64,000 nt of DNA, taken from positions 186,001 to 250,000 of the forward strand of contig NZ_SAIY01000002.1 of assembly GCF_010560025.1 (NCBI RefSeq), read 5' to 3'. Shown here piece after piece: positions 22,024 through 30,024 of the stretch. Below the pieces are notes generated by a model that had not been told where the DNA came from, ran no database searches, and saw only the letters and a program-made list of their open reading frames with translations. Every line of letters starts with the position of its first letter. The first letter of the stretch is position 1. Both the position numbers and the translations under genes were made by a program. This DNA comes from Verrucosispora sioxanthis. GTDB lineage: Bacteria > Actinomycetota > Actinomycetes > Mycobacteriales > Micromonosporaceae.

Positions 22024-22893
22024 ATGGATTCCCGCGTCGTGGCCCGGCTGCGCTGTCCCGTCTGCCACGACCCGCTCGCCGAGGTCGTGGCCGGCGGATC
22101 CCGGTCGTTGCGTTGCCCGCGCCGGCACAGCTTCGACATCGCCCGGCAGGGCTACGTCAATCTGCTCACCGGCCGGGCACCAAACAGCGGCGACACCGCC
22201 GAGATGGTCGCCGCTCGGGCGGAATTCCTGTCCGCCGGCCACTACGACGTCATCTCCGCCGCCCTCGCCACCGCCGCCGACGCTGGCCTCGCCGACGCCG
22301 CACCCGACCCGGTCGCCGGCGCGTACCCGCTGGTGGTGGACGCGGGCGCGGGCACCGGCCGGCACCTGGCGGCGGTGCTGGCTGCCGTGCCGGAGACCGT
22401 CGGTCTCGCGCTGGACATCGCCAAACCGGCGCTACGCCGGGCCGCCCGCGCCCACCAGAGGATCACCGCCGCGCTGGCCGACACCTGGCAGCGACTCCCG
22501 CTGGCGGACGCCTCGACGGCGCTGCTGCTGAACGTCTTCGCACCCCGCAACGGCGCCGAGTTCCGTCGGGTTCTCGCCCCCGGCGGACGGCTGCTGGTGG
22601 TGACCCCGGCCGACGACCATCTCACCGAACTGGTCGCCGCGCTCGGCCTGCTCCGGGTCGACCCGGCCAAGGCGGACCGGGTGTCGGCGAGCCTGGCCGG
22701 GCACTTCACCGAGGAGTCGACGACCGTGCACCGGCAGGAGCTGACGCTGTCCCGCGCGGAGGTGGCCACCCTGGTCGGCATGGGTCCGAGCGCCTGGCAC
22801 ACCGACCCTGCGGAGCTGGCCGCCCGGATCGACACCCTCGGCGAGCCGGTCCGGGTGACCGTCGCGGTGCGGCTGGGGACGTACCGGCCCTAG
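22024..22893 (+). CDS. RlmA-like 23S rRNA (guanine) methyltransferase
   Basis: About 289 residues; the ATG at 22024 is preferred, with a GTG directly before it. The N-terminus is a zinc ribbon (CPVCHDPL near residues 11-18 and LRCPRRHSFD near 29-38), then ARQGYVNLL, a hallmark of the RlmA family. The Rossmann methyltransferase domain has VVDAGAGTGRHLAAVL for SAM binding and ALLLNVFAPRNGAEFRRVLAPGGRLLVVTP. RlmA(I) methylates G745 and RlmA(II)/TlrB/MyrA methylate G748 of 23S rRNA; the latter group confers resistance to tylosin- or mycinamicin-type macrolides in producers. Which position this protein modifies cannot be told from sequence. It stands alone between convergent and divergent neighbours. 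Confidence 0.85.
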   Translation: MDSRVVARLRCPVCHDPLAEVVAGGSRSLRCPRRHSFDIARQGYVNLLTGRAPNSGDTAEMVAARAEFLSAGHYDVISAALATAADAGLADAAPDPVAGAYPLVVDAGAGTGRHLAAVLAAVPETVGLALDIAKPALRRAARAHQRITAALADTWQRLPLADASTALLLNVFAPRNGAEFRRVLAPGGRLLVVTPADDHLTELVAALGLLRVDPAKADRVSASLAGHFTEESTTVHRQELTLSRAEVATLVGMGPSAWHTDPAELAARIDTLGEPVRVTVAVRLGTYRP

Positions 22894-23657
22894 GTGGAGA
22901 GGTCGACCTCTTCCCAGCCGGGGGGCTCGTCGTGGTACGGCCCGCGCAGGATCACCGCCCACTCCAGCGCCCACCGACGTTGACCGATCGCGTTGGCGTC
23001 CACCAACCCCGGCAGGCTCCGGTTGGCGCGGCTCACCTCCAGGTACGACCAGTCCAGGCAGTAGTGCAGGTCGAGCAGGGCCGCCGCGTCCGCCGGATGT
23101 TGCGGCGCGGCGAGGATCCGGGACCGCCACTGCCGGAAGGTCTCCCCCTCGGCGATGTGCGGCAGCCGCTCCACCAACCGGTCGTCGGCCGGCATGGTGG
23201 GATCCAGCTGCTTGGTCAGGCCGAGCACCCAGGCCAGCGAGAACAGGGCGTCGTGATGCAGCACGAAGGAGCGGTGGTCGCCCTTGGCGCCGGTGACGAA
23301 TTGGAACTCCGGCGGGGTGACCATCTCCATCAGATGCGAGGCGAGCAGCCAGCTCATCGCGGCCTGGGGCGGCATGCCGAAGCACCGGGCCAGGATCAGG
23401 TGCAGCACCGCGATCCGCGCCTCGATCTCCGCCGTCGGCCGCAGCTCGATGTCATCGCCCGGTTCCCAGACCAGCGGGAACTGCGGCGGCGGCAACGGCA
23501 GCCGCAACCGGGCCAGCTCCTCCAGGCTCGCCTCACGCACCTCGCGGGGGTCGGGGGCAGGCACGATCACGGCAACATCCCTGTCTGATAACGACGTCTC
23601 GGCGCCGACGGTCCCCCCTGGCCTGCGACAATAGCGGTCCTCACGCTCCGACACCAT
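22890..23657 (-). CDS. DUF4272 family protein
   Basis: Up to 255 residues; later GTG codons near residue 28 are possible starts, because the first 25 residues are poor in family features. The body shows VREASLEELARLRLPLPPP, EIEARIAVLHLILARCFGMP and FRQWRSRILAAPQHPADAAALLDLHYCLDWSYLE, which match the DUF4272 family. This is a helical cytoplasmic domain of unknown function found in many bacteria. No catalytic motif is evident. The gene lies just downstream of deoA on the same strand (20-bp gap) and its stop slightly overlaps the end of the methyltransferase gene. Whether it belongs to nucleoside salvage is not known. Confidence 0.8.
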   Translation of the reverse strand: MVSEREDRYCRRPGGTVGAETSLSDRDVAVIVPAPDPREVREASLEELARLRLPLPPPQFPLVWEPGDDIELRPTAEIEARIAVLHLILARCFGMPPQAAMSWLLASHLMEMVTPPEFQFVTGAKGDHRSFVLHHDALFSLAWVLGLTKQLDPTMPADDRLVERLPHIAEGETFRQWRSRILAAPQHPADAAALLDLHYCLDWSYLEVSRANRSLPGLVDANAIGQRRWALEWAVILRGPYHDEPPGWEEVDLST

Positions 23658-23676
23658 GGCCGGGGCCCGGGTTTCG

Positions 23677-24957
23677 TCACTCGACGCGTTCGATCACCAA
23701 CGGCGCCGCGGCCGGTGGTCGAGCGGCGACGGTCACCGCCCGCGCGGCCTCCGCCAGCGCCGCCGGAATCAGCTCCGACCGCTCGGCCCGCAGCTCGTAG
23801 AGGGGGTCACCGGCTCGCACCGGGTCGCCGGGGCGCTTGTGCAGCAGCACCCCGGCCGGCACGCTCACCGGGTCCTCCTTGCGCGCCCGACCCGCGCCCA
23901 GCCGCCAGGCGGCCACCCCCATGGCGTACGCGTCGACCGCCGCGACGTGACCGTCCGTGTCGGCGCGGACCACCTCGACCTCGGTCGCCTCGGGCATCGG
24001 GGCGTCCGGGTCCCCGCCCTGCGCCCGGATCATCGACCGCCAGACGTCCATCGCCCGCCCGTCTGCAAGGGCGGCGGCAGGGTCGACGTCCGGCAGTCCG
24101 GCCGCGTCGAGCATCTCCCGGGCCAGCGCCAGGGTCAGTTCCACCACGTCGGCAGGCCCGCCACCGGCGAGCACCTCCACCGACTCGGTCACCTCGATGC
24201 CGTTGCCGATCGCCCGGCCGAGCGGGGTGGACATGTCGGTGAGCAGGGCGACGGTCTTCACCCCGTGCGCGCCACCCAGCTCCACCATGGTCCGGGCCAA
24301 CTCCCGGGCGTCGTCGACCGACTTCATGAACGCGCCGGAGCCCACCTTGACGTCGAGCACCAACGCCCCGGTTCCCTCGGCGATCTTCTTGCTCATGATC
24401 GAGCTGGCGATCAGCGGGATGGCCTCGACGGTGCCGGTCACGTCACGCAACGCGTACAGCTTGCGGTCGGCCGGAGCGAGCCCGGAGCCGGCCGCGCAGA
24501 TCACCGCGCCGATGTCCCGCAGTTGGGCGGTGAACTCCTCGTTGCTCAGCGCCGCACGCCAGCCCGGGATCGACTCCAGCTTGTCCAGCGTGCCGCCGGT
24601 GTGTCCGAGACCGCGCCCGGACAGCTGGGGAACCGCGGCTCCGCAGGCGGCCACCAGCGGGGTTAGCGGCAGAGTGATCTTGTCGCCGACCCCGCCAGTC
24701 GAGTGCTTGTCGACGGTCGGTCGCGCCACCGAGGAGAGGTCGAGCCGCTCGCCACTGGCGATCATCGCGGCCGTCCAACGGGCGATCTCCGGGCCGGTCA
24801 TCCCGTTCAGCAGAATCGCCATGGCCAGCGCGGACATCTGCTCGTCGGCCACCACCCCCCGGGTGTACGCGTCCACCACCCAGTCGATCTGCCCGTCCGA
24901 CAACACCCCCCCGTCCCGCTTGACCCGAATAACGTCAACAGCCGCAAACCCACTCAT
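23677..24957 (-). CDS. deoA: Thymidine phosphorylase
   Basis: 426 residues from ATG 24957; the frame is open further upstream but AGGAAAG lies just before this ATG. Motifs of the pyrimidine-nucleoside phosphorylase family are complete: MAILLNGMTGPEIARWT, the phosphate/substrate signature VDKHSTGGVGDK, KLESIPGW, IMSKKIAEGTGALVLDVKVGSGAFMK and the C-terminal DPVRAGDPLYEL domain. It splits thymidine or uridine deoxyribosides with phosphate, giving base and deoxyribose-1-phosphate. It lies downstream of cdd on the same strand, separated by 211 bp that hold hairpin copy 2. Confidence 0.96.
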   Translation of the reverse strand: MSGFAAVDVIRVKRDGGVLSDGQIDWVVDAYTRGVVADEQMSALAMAILLNGMTGPEIARWTAAMIASGERLDLSSVARPTVDKHSTGGVGDKITLPLTPLVAACGAAVPQLSGRGLGHTGGTLDKLESIPGWRAALSNEEFTAQLRDIGAVICAAGSGLAPADRKLYALRDVTGTVEAIPLIASSIMSKKIAEGTGALVLDVKVGSGAFMKSVDDARELARTMVELGGAHGVKTVALLTDMSTPLGRAIGNGIEVTESVEVLAGGGPADVVELTLALAREMLDAAGLPDVDPAAALADGRAMDVWRSMIRAQGGDPDAPMPEATEVEVVRADTDGHVAAVDAYAMGVAAWRLGAGRARKEDPVSVPAGVLLHKRPGDPVRAGDPLYELRAERSELIPAALAEAARAVTVAARPPAAAPLVIERVE

Positions 24958-25057
24958 CAGACAATCTTTCCTAGTCGTCCAGCGATACAGACTCACGCAC
25001 CGCGCCCCACCGGGAGACGAAGCATGCCGTCACCGTCGCGCGTCCGGCGACCACGAC

Positions 25058-25131
25058 GGGCCGGGGCCGACCGTGCCCGGCGGAGGGATCAAGCCTGACC
25101 GCCCGGAGCCGGGCACGGTCGGCCCCGGCCC
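25058..25131. repeat. Invariant-loop hairpin, copy 2 (24-bp stem, 26-nt loop)
   Basis: Bases 25058-25081 and 25108-25131 are perfectly complementary over 24 bp. The loop 25082-25107 contains GATCAAGCCTGACCGCCCGG and differs from the other two loops at only one base near its start. The stem sequence is unrelated to those at 1227 and 59650. It lies between cdd and deoA, in their transcript orientation. It could reduce read-through from cdd to deoA, but the conserved loop needs another explanation. Confidence 0.9.
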
Positions 25132-25168
25132 CAAGCGCAACCGAGTCCAACCGCAACCGACCACAAGA

Positions 25169-25873
25169 TCAACCCCAGCGAACCGGAATCTCCGTAGGCG
25201 GCTCACCCTCACCGGCCCAGAAGATCGTGCCGGACGCGTCGACCACCACCACCCGGGGCGTACGCGCCAGCCCCCAACCGATCGCCTCCGCCGGGTCGTC
25301 CCAGCTCGGGCCCTCCTCCAGCACCCCGGTCTCGGCGCCCGCGTCGTCTCCGGCCGAGCGTTCCCAGTAGGCCGTCCAGACCTGCTGACCGGCGGAGAGG
25401 TCCGGGTGCACGAAGACGGTGCCCCGTCCGCGCCAGGCAGCCAGCCGGTCGGGTACCACCGGCACCGGCCGCTCCCCGGTGACCGCCTCGATGTCGGCCA
25501 CGTCGAAGGCGTGCGGCAGCAGTTCGGCCATCCGCAGCGGCCCGCCCCTGGCCTCGACGAGACATTCCGGCCCGCCCTGTTCCCACAACAACTGCCGGCA
25601 GCGCCCGCAGGGCATCAGCGGCTCGCCGGTCGCATCGACGCAGGACAGCGCGACGATCCGGCCGCCGCCCGTCGCGTGCAGCGAGGAGACCACTCCGCAC
25701 TCGGCGCAGAGCACCACGCCGTACGCGGCGTTCTCGACGTTGCAGCCGACCACGACCCGGCCGTCGTCGACGAGCGCCGCGGCACCGACAGGAAACTTCG
25801 AGTACGGCACGTACGCGTGCCGCATCACCTCGGTCGCGGCGGCCCGCAGCCGCTCCCAGTCGATCTCACTCAT
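25169..25873 (-). CDS. cdd: Cytidine deaminase with an extra C-terminal domain
   Basis: 234 residues from ATG 25873 (MSEIDWERLRAAA). Residues 1-125 are a normal small cytidine deaminase: YVPYSKFPVGAA, GCNVENAAYG, the zinc and catalytic CAECG, and PCGRCRQLL with the other zinc cysteines. A further 100 or so residues follow (RGTVFVHPDLSAGQQVWTAYW, GPSWDDPAEAIGWGLA, RVVVVDASGTIFWAGEGEPP), roughly doubling the usual size. I do not recognise this second domain; the last part looks like a short beta-rich segment ending in a conserved Trp. The enzyme converts cytidine and deoxycytidine to uridine forms, feeding deoA downstream. Confidence 0.93.
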   Translation of the reverse strand: MSEIDWERLRAAATEVMRHAYVPYSKFPVGAAALVDDGRVVVGCNVENAAYGVVLCAECGVVSSLHATGGGRIVALSCVDATGEPLMPCGRCRQLLWEQGGPECLVEARGGPLRMAELLPHAFDVADIEAVTGERPVPVVPDRLAAWRGRGTVFVHPDLSAGQQVWTAYWERSAGDDAGAETGVLEEGPSWDDPAEAIGWGLARTPRVVVVDASGTIFWAGEGEPPTEIPVRWG

Positions 25874-25960
25874 CCCGACATTCTGCCGTAGCCTGCTGAC
25901 CAGCACAGACGCGGCACCACCAACGACGGCCGGATCCTCGACACAGCGTCAGGCCGGGCG

Positions 25961-26929
25961 TCACGACGCCCGTTCAGCAGTGCCGCGCCCGCCACCCGCG
26001 CGGCGTGGCCCGTCATGGTCGAGCGTGTCGGCAACCATCGGTCGAGGCGCGACGATCGCGCCGACGGGTGGATGCGGGCTCCTCGAACCGGTGAGCAACT
26101 CGGCGACGACCTTCAGTTGGTCAAGCGCGGAACGCAGGAGGTGCAGCGCCTCGGCGGTCACGGTCAGGTCACCGGAACGCGAGTCGGCACCCTCGTGGGA
26201 GGCGAGCAGTCCACGGTGCACCCGCTCCACGAATGCCCCCGTCTCGATGCCCAGCTCCGCCCGCAGCCGTGACTGCAGGCTCTGCAGAACATGTAGCGCC
26301 TCTGCGGTACGACCCATGTGGTGCATCGCGAGGGCGAGCTGGCCGTGCAGATTCTCGTGGTACGGATATCGGGTGACCCATCCGGAAAACTCCACCACGA
26401 CGCCGGCGTTGTTGCCACGGGCGAGCTCGACCTGGCCGTATTTCTCGACCAACCCCATCCGCAGTTCCTCAAGGCGTGTCGCCGCAGGCGCGAGGGCGTC
26501 CGAGCCCACGTCCTCCAGGGCTTCCCCAGACCACAGATCAAGCGCTCTCCGCGCGGTATGCGATGCCTCTTTCAGGTCCCCTCGTCGGGCACGCACCTGG
26601 ACGTCCGTACACAGCCGCCGGAAACGCACCGCGTCGATCTGCTCGACCGGCAGCTCCAGAAAATAGCTGGAGGACATCCGGGTCAGCTCCGCCTCGACCG
26701 CCATTTCCGACAGACATCTTCGGAGTGCCCCTACGCAGTTCTGTACCTGTTGGACAGCAGTTGTTGGCGGATCTTCACCCCAGATCACTTCCACGAGTTG
26801 CGAGGTGGAAACAGGACGGTTGGGATCGACCAACATGGCCGCCAGTATTTTTCGCTGGCGATGCGCGGAAATCGAACGGAATCTGCCGTTCGAACGCACA
26901 GACACTGGTCCCAAGATTTTGAAATCCAT
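25961..26929 (-). CDS. SARP-family transcriptional activator
   Basis: 322 residues from ATG 26929, chosen because GGGGGAG precedes it; the frame is open upstream. The N-terminal OmpR-like winged helix starts MDFKILGPVSVRSNGR and includes RQRKILAAMLVDPNRPVS and VEVIWGEDPP, followed by VQNCVGALRRCL. The bacterial transcriptional activation domain (helical repeats) follows: IDAVRFRRLC, AVRRALDLWSGEAL-like, EELRMGLVEKYGQ, PYHENLHGQLALAMHHMGRTAEALHVLQSLQSRL and GIETGAFVERVHRGLL. Such proteins usually activate antibiotic clusters. Here it separates the nucleoside transporter from cdd. Its N-terminal DNA is noticeably richer in A and T than its neighbours, suggesting transfer. No biosynthetic cluster is visible nearby. 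Confidence 0.9.
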   Translation of the reverse strand: MDFKILGPVSVRSNGRFRSISAHRQRKILAAMLVDPNRPVSTSQLVEVIWGEDPPTTAVQQVQNCVGALRRCLSEMAVEAELTRMSSSYFLELPVEQIDAVRFRRLCTDVQVRARRGDLKEASHTARRALDLWSGEALEDVGSDALAPAATRLEELRMGLVEKYGQVELARGNNAGVVVEFSGWVTRYPYHENLHGQLALAMHHMGRTAEALHVLQSLQSRLRAELGIETGAFVERVHRGLLASHEGADSRSGDLTVTAEALHLLRSALDQLKVVAELLTGSRSPHPPVGAIVAPRPMVADTLDHDGPRRAGGGRGTAERAS

Positions 26930-27347
26930 ACACTCCCCCGTGAGCCAGACCTCGCCCCCATCCTGCGCGTACGCTGATGGCGCGTCAAGACCGCAGTCCG
27001 CGCTGACAGGCACCCCGGCGGCCGCCCGTCACAACCGGTAACCGGAAAGGCAATCACCGAGAGCCATTCGTGGCCGCAAATGCAGCCGGGGAACCTCGCG
27101 GCACGGCGTTGCGCCGCAGTCCGACGGCCTGAAGACCCCGACGGCAGCTACGGACCGCTGAGTTCGGCGAGGCGACACGGAGTCACGGCGGCGAGTGTCG
27201 TCGCTGCCAGTTGCCCCCGGGCCACCCGGCATGATGTCGCTCACGACTGCCCCAGCCGGACGGATCCCGGGCCGGACGAGTTGCCAGGGCCGGCGGCGAC
27301 CCGGGATCCGTGACAGGCGTCGCGAAGGAGGCTGACCCGAGCCCCGG
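26930..27347. other. 418-bp interval without a supported gene
   Basis: Between the SARP start and the end of the transporter operon. It should hold the SARP promoter. I see short open frames on both strands (for example 27080-27313 plus) but nothing resembling a known protein or a good ribosome binding site. The only clear structure is the hairpin at 27259-27310. Confidence 0.6.
27259..27310 (-). terminator. Terminator-like hairpin after the BMP transporter operon
   Basis: ACGGATCCCGGG (27259-27270) and CCCGGGATCCGT (27299-27310) are perfectly complementary over 12 bp with a 28-nt loop, 38 bp beyond the stop of the last permease gene on the minus strand. Confidence 0.55.
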
Positions 27348-28628
27348 TCAGCCCTTGATGTACGGCTTGCCGTCGGCGGCCGGTGCCCGAACCCGGCCGA
27401 CCAGCCCGGCCACGGCCAGAATCGTCGCCAGGTAGGGCAGCATGGCCAGGAACTGGCCAGGAATCACACTGTTGATCGCGCCGAGGTAGGTGGCCAACTG
27501 GTCGGCGAAGCCGAAGAAGAGCGCGGCGAGCAGCGCACCGGTCGGGCTCCACCGGCCGAAGATCAGTGCCGCCAGGGCGATGAAGCCCTTGCCACCGATC
27601 ATGTTCTTGGTGAACGAGAAGAGCGCCAGCGTGTAGGAGGCGCCACCGATGCCGGCGACGGCACCGGCCATGATCACGTTGCGGTAGCGCAGGCCCAGCA
27701 CCCGCACCCCCAGGGTGTCGGCCGCCGTCGGGTGCTCACCGACCGAGCGGGTCCGCAGGCCCCACCGGGTACGGAACAGCGCGATGTGGATCACGAGCAC
27801 CAGGAGCAGGGCCAGGTAGAGGAAGATGTTGCCTCGGAACAGCGCCGGCCCGAGCAGCGGGATGTCCGACAGCAGCGGGATCTCCCAGTTGCTGAAGCGC
27901 GGTGCGCTGTTGTAGCGGGCAGCGTCGGTCTGCATCAGCCGCTCGTAGAGGAAGCCGGTGATGCCGACCGCCAGCAGGTTCAGCACGATGCCCATGACCA
28001 CCTGGTCGACCAGGTAGCGGATGCTGAACACGGCGAGCAGCAGCGAGATGAGTGAGCCACCGATGGCGGCGGCGAGCAGACCCACCCAGACGTTGCCGGA
28101 GATGCTGCCGAAGAGCGCGCCGCTGAAGGCGCCCATCAGCAGTTGCCCCTCGATGGCGACGTTCACCACGCCGGAGCGCTCGCACAACACACCGGCCAGC
28201 GAGCCGAAGATCAGCGGCAGGGCGAGCAGGAAGGTACCCCGCACGATGTTGACCAGCGGCATGAAGTTCTGCCCGGTCGGCGCGGCGGAGACCTGCCAGC
28301 ACAGGAACGACAGCACGAACGCGACCAGGCCGACGGCGAGCACCGGCACGAACCAGCGTTTCGGCAGGCCGGCGAGCATCGAGCCGCCGGCGGCGAGCGC
28401 GATCAGGCCGAAGACGATCGCACCGACGGTGCCCTTGACCTCCAGCGCGGCGCCCGCGGCGTCCTCGCTGAGCGTGAAGCGGGCCTGCTCGCCGGTGGCG
28501 AGCGCACCGAACAAGACGGCGGCCAGCAGGCCGAGGGCCAGCAGCACCAGCCCGACCTTGCGGTTACGGGTCCAGAAGCCCTCGTCGACCGCCGCGACCG
28601 CGACGTCGGGAACAGCCGTGGTGGACAT
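27348..28628 (-). CDS. Nucleoside ABC transporter permease, second subunit
   Basis: 426 residues with about ten membrane helices. The family block ERSGVVNVAIEGQLLMGAFSGALFG (about residues 150-175), the VVMGIVLNLLAVGITGFLYERL segment and the C-terminal GVRVLGLRYRNVIMAGAVAGIGGA region identify the BPL_transp_2 permeases that work with BMP-type lipoproteins. Together with the permease at 28632 and the ATPase at 30021 it forms an importer for purine and pyrimidine nucleosides in the related systems. It starts 4 bp after the stop of the first permease gene. Last gene of a four-gene operon. Confidence 0.93.
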   Translation of the reverse strand: MSTTAVPDVAVAAVDEGFWTRNRKVGLVLLALGLLAAVLFGALATGEQARFTLSEDAAGAALEVKGTVGAIVFGLIALAAGGSMLAGLPKRWFVPVLAVGLVAFVLSFLCWQVSAAPTGQNFMPLVNIVRGTFLLALPLIFGSLAGVLCERSGVVNVAIEGQLLMGAFSGALFGSISGNVWVGLLAAAIGGSLISLLLAVFSIRYLVDQVVMGIVLNLLAVGITGFLYERLMQTDAARYNSAPRFSNWEIPLLSDIPLLGPALFRGNIFLYLALLLVLVIHIALFRTRWGLRTRSVGEHPTAADTLGVRVLGLRYRNVIMAGAVAGIGGASYTLALFSFTKNMIGGKGFIALAALIFGRWSPTGALLAALFFGFADQLATYLGAINSVIPGQFLAMLPYLATILAVAGLVGRVRAPAADGKPYIKG

Positions 28629-28631
28629 GCC

Positions 28632-29960
28632 TCACCAGCCCTTCGCGAGGCTCGTCTGCAACCGGGCGGTGCGCGCGGCCCGGAGCTGGAAGATCGCCTT
28701 TACCAGTGCCGGCGCGGCGATGAAGATGACGATCAGGGCCTGGAGGACGGTGACCAACTCCAGTGAGATCCCCGAGTACGACTGCATCCGGTTGCCGCCG
28801 GCCTGCAACGCACCGAACAGCAGCGCGGCCAGCGCCACCCCCCACGGTTTCACCCGGCCGAGCAGGGCGACCAGGATGCCGTCGAAGCCGATCTGGGCCA
28901 CCACCAGCGGGGTCAGGGCCGCGGCGGTGGTGCCGAGCACCATCTGCGAGCCGCCGAGACCGGCCAGCGCCCCGGCGAAGACCATGACCAGGACGTACGT
29001 CCGGGTGACGCTGATACCGGCGGTGCGGGCGGCGTCCGGGTTGGCGCCCACCGCCCGCAGCTCGAAGCCGAGCGTGGAGCGGTTGAGCAGCCAGGCGACG
29101 GCCCAGGTGGCCAGCACGGCCAGGATGATGCCGGCGTGGGCGCGTAGTCCGTCGCCGAAGAGTCGAGGCAGTTGGGCGGAGGCGTCCACCGGCCGGCTGA
29201 TCGCGTCGGTGCGGCTCGGGTCCTGCACCCCGTTCTGCACGATCAGCCAGGTGAGGAAGTAGACCGCGATGTAGTTGAGCATGATCGTGTTGATCACCTC
29301 GTGGGCGCCGGTCCGCGCCTTCAGGATGCCCGGGATGAAACCCCAGATCGCCCCGCCGAGCGCACCGGCCAGGACGGCGACCAGCAGGTGCAGGCCGGGC
29401 GGCAGCGGCAGCAGGAAGCCGGCCAGCGCGGCCAGGATGATACCCATCGTCGCCTGACCCTGCGCACCGATGTTGAACAGGCCGCCACGGAAGGCCAGCG
29501 CCACCGACAGACCGGTGAAGACCAGCGGTGCCGTGTAGGTGAGCGTCTCCGAGATCGGGCTCAACGCCGCGTTGACGGTGGTCGCGGCCGGATCGAAGAC
29601 CGACCCCTTGAACAGGTTCGCGTACGCCTCACTGACCAGCGTCCAACTGGCGTTTATCGCGTCCGACGGGCGGGCGGTGATGTAGCCGTAGGTGGCCAGC
29701 ACCTCCGGATCGGAGATGATCATCAGGACGGCGCCCACGACCATCGCCAGGACCAGCGAGAGCAGGGTCACGGTGAAGGTGTTGGCGGCCCAGAGATTCT
29801 CCAGGAAGAGCCGCCCCAGCGTGGGGCGCGGCCCGGGCCCGCCGGGGGTGGTGGCCGCCTCGGCGCGTTCGGTGTTGCCGAGCGCGGTCCGGCCGGCCTG
29901 CTCCTCACTCGCCGGTTCCTTGTCCGGGGATCCCGGCTGCGCCGAGTTCGGGTCACTCAT
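28632..29960 (-). CDS. Nucleoside ABC transporter permease, first subunit
   Basis: 442 residues. About 45 hydrophilic N-terminal residues are followed by nine to ten membrane helices. Family features are the GGLFNIGAQGQATMGIILAALAGF block, AHEVINTIMLNYIAVYFLTWL and GFELRAVGANPDAARTAGISV with its ATPase-coupling loop. It is the YufP/NupP-like partner of the following permease. The start lies at the end of a 23-residue small reading frame that overlaps it, which itself overlaps the ATPase stop, so translation of all three is likely coupled. The extracellular loop around residues 90-140 contains a hydrophilic insertion. Confidence 0.93.
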   Translation of the reverse strand: MSDPNSAQPGSPDKEPASEEQAGRTALGNTERAEAATTPGGPGPRPTLGRLFLENLWAANTFTVTLLSLVLAMVVGAVLMIISDPEVLATYGYITARPSDAINASWTLVSEAYANLFKGSVFDPAATTVNAALSPISETLTYTAPLVFTGLSVALAFRGGLFNIGAQGQATMGIILAALAGFLLPLPPGLHLLVAVLAGALGGAIWGFIPGILKARTGAHEVINTIMLNYIAVYFLTWLIVQNGVQDPSRTDAISRPVDASAQLPRLFGDGLRAHAGIILAVLATWAVAWLLNRSTLGFELRAVGANPDAARTAGISVTRTYVLVMVFAGALAGLGGSQMVLGTTAAALTPLVVAQIGFDGILVALLGRVKPWGVALAALLFGALQAGGNRMQSYSGISLELVTVLQALIVIFIAAPALVKAIFQLRAARTARLQTSLAKGW

Positions 29961-30024
29961 GGCGGGACTCCGCTTCGCTCCGTGCCGCCACGAGGCCGCC
30001 GTGCCTGGTGTTTCGCTCGCTCAT
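29953..30024 (-). CDS. 23-codon 'MSER' small reading frame between ATPase and permease
   Basis: The ATG at 30022-30024 overlaps the ATPase stop (ATGA) and the TGA at 29953-29955 lies just inside the permease start (CATGAGTGA). It would encode 23 residues, [10 protein letters not shown] at the front and [10 protein letters not shown] at the end. The beginning and the GGAGCGAAGCGGAG end resemble the small frame at 6992-7075, which occupies the same stop-start position in cydDC. It may be a repeat element rather than a functional gene. Confidence 0.5.
   Translation of the reverse strand: MSERNTRHGGLVAARSEAESRHE

Noticed and set aside
27029..27313. Small frames on both strands between SARP and the transporter
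   Set aside because: No ribosome binding site, no coding-like codon use and no similarity to known proteins.
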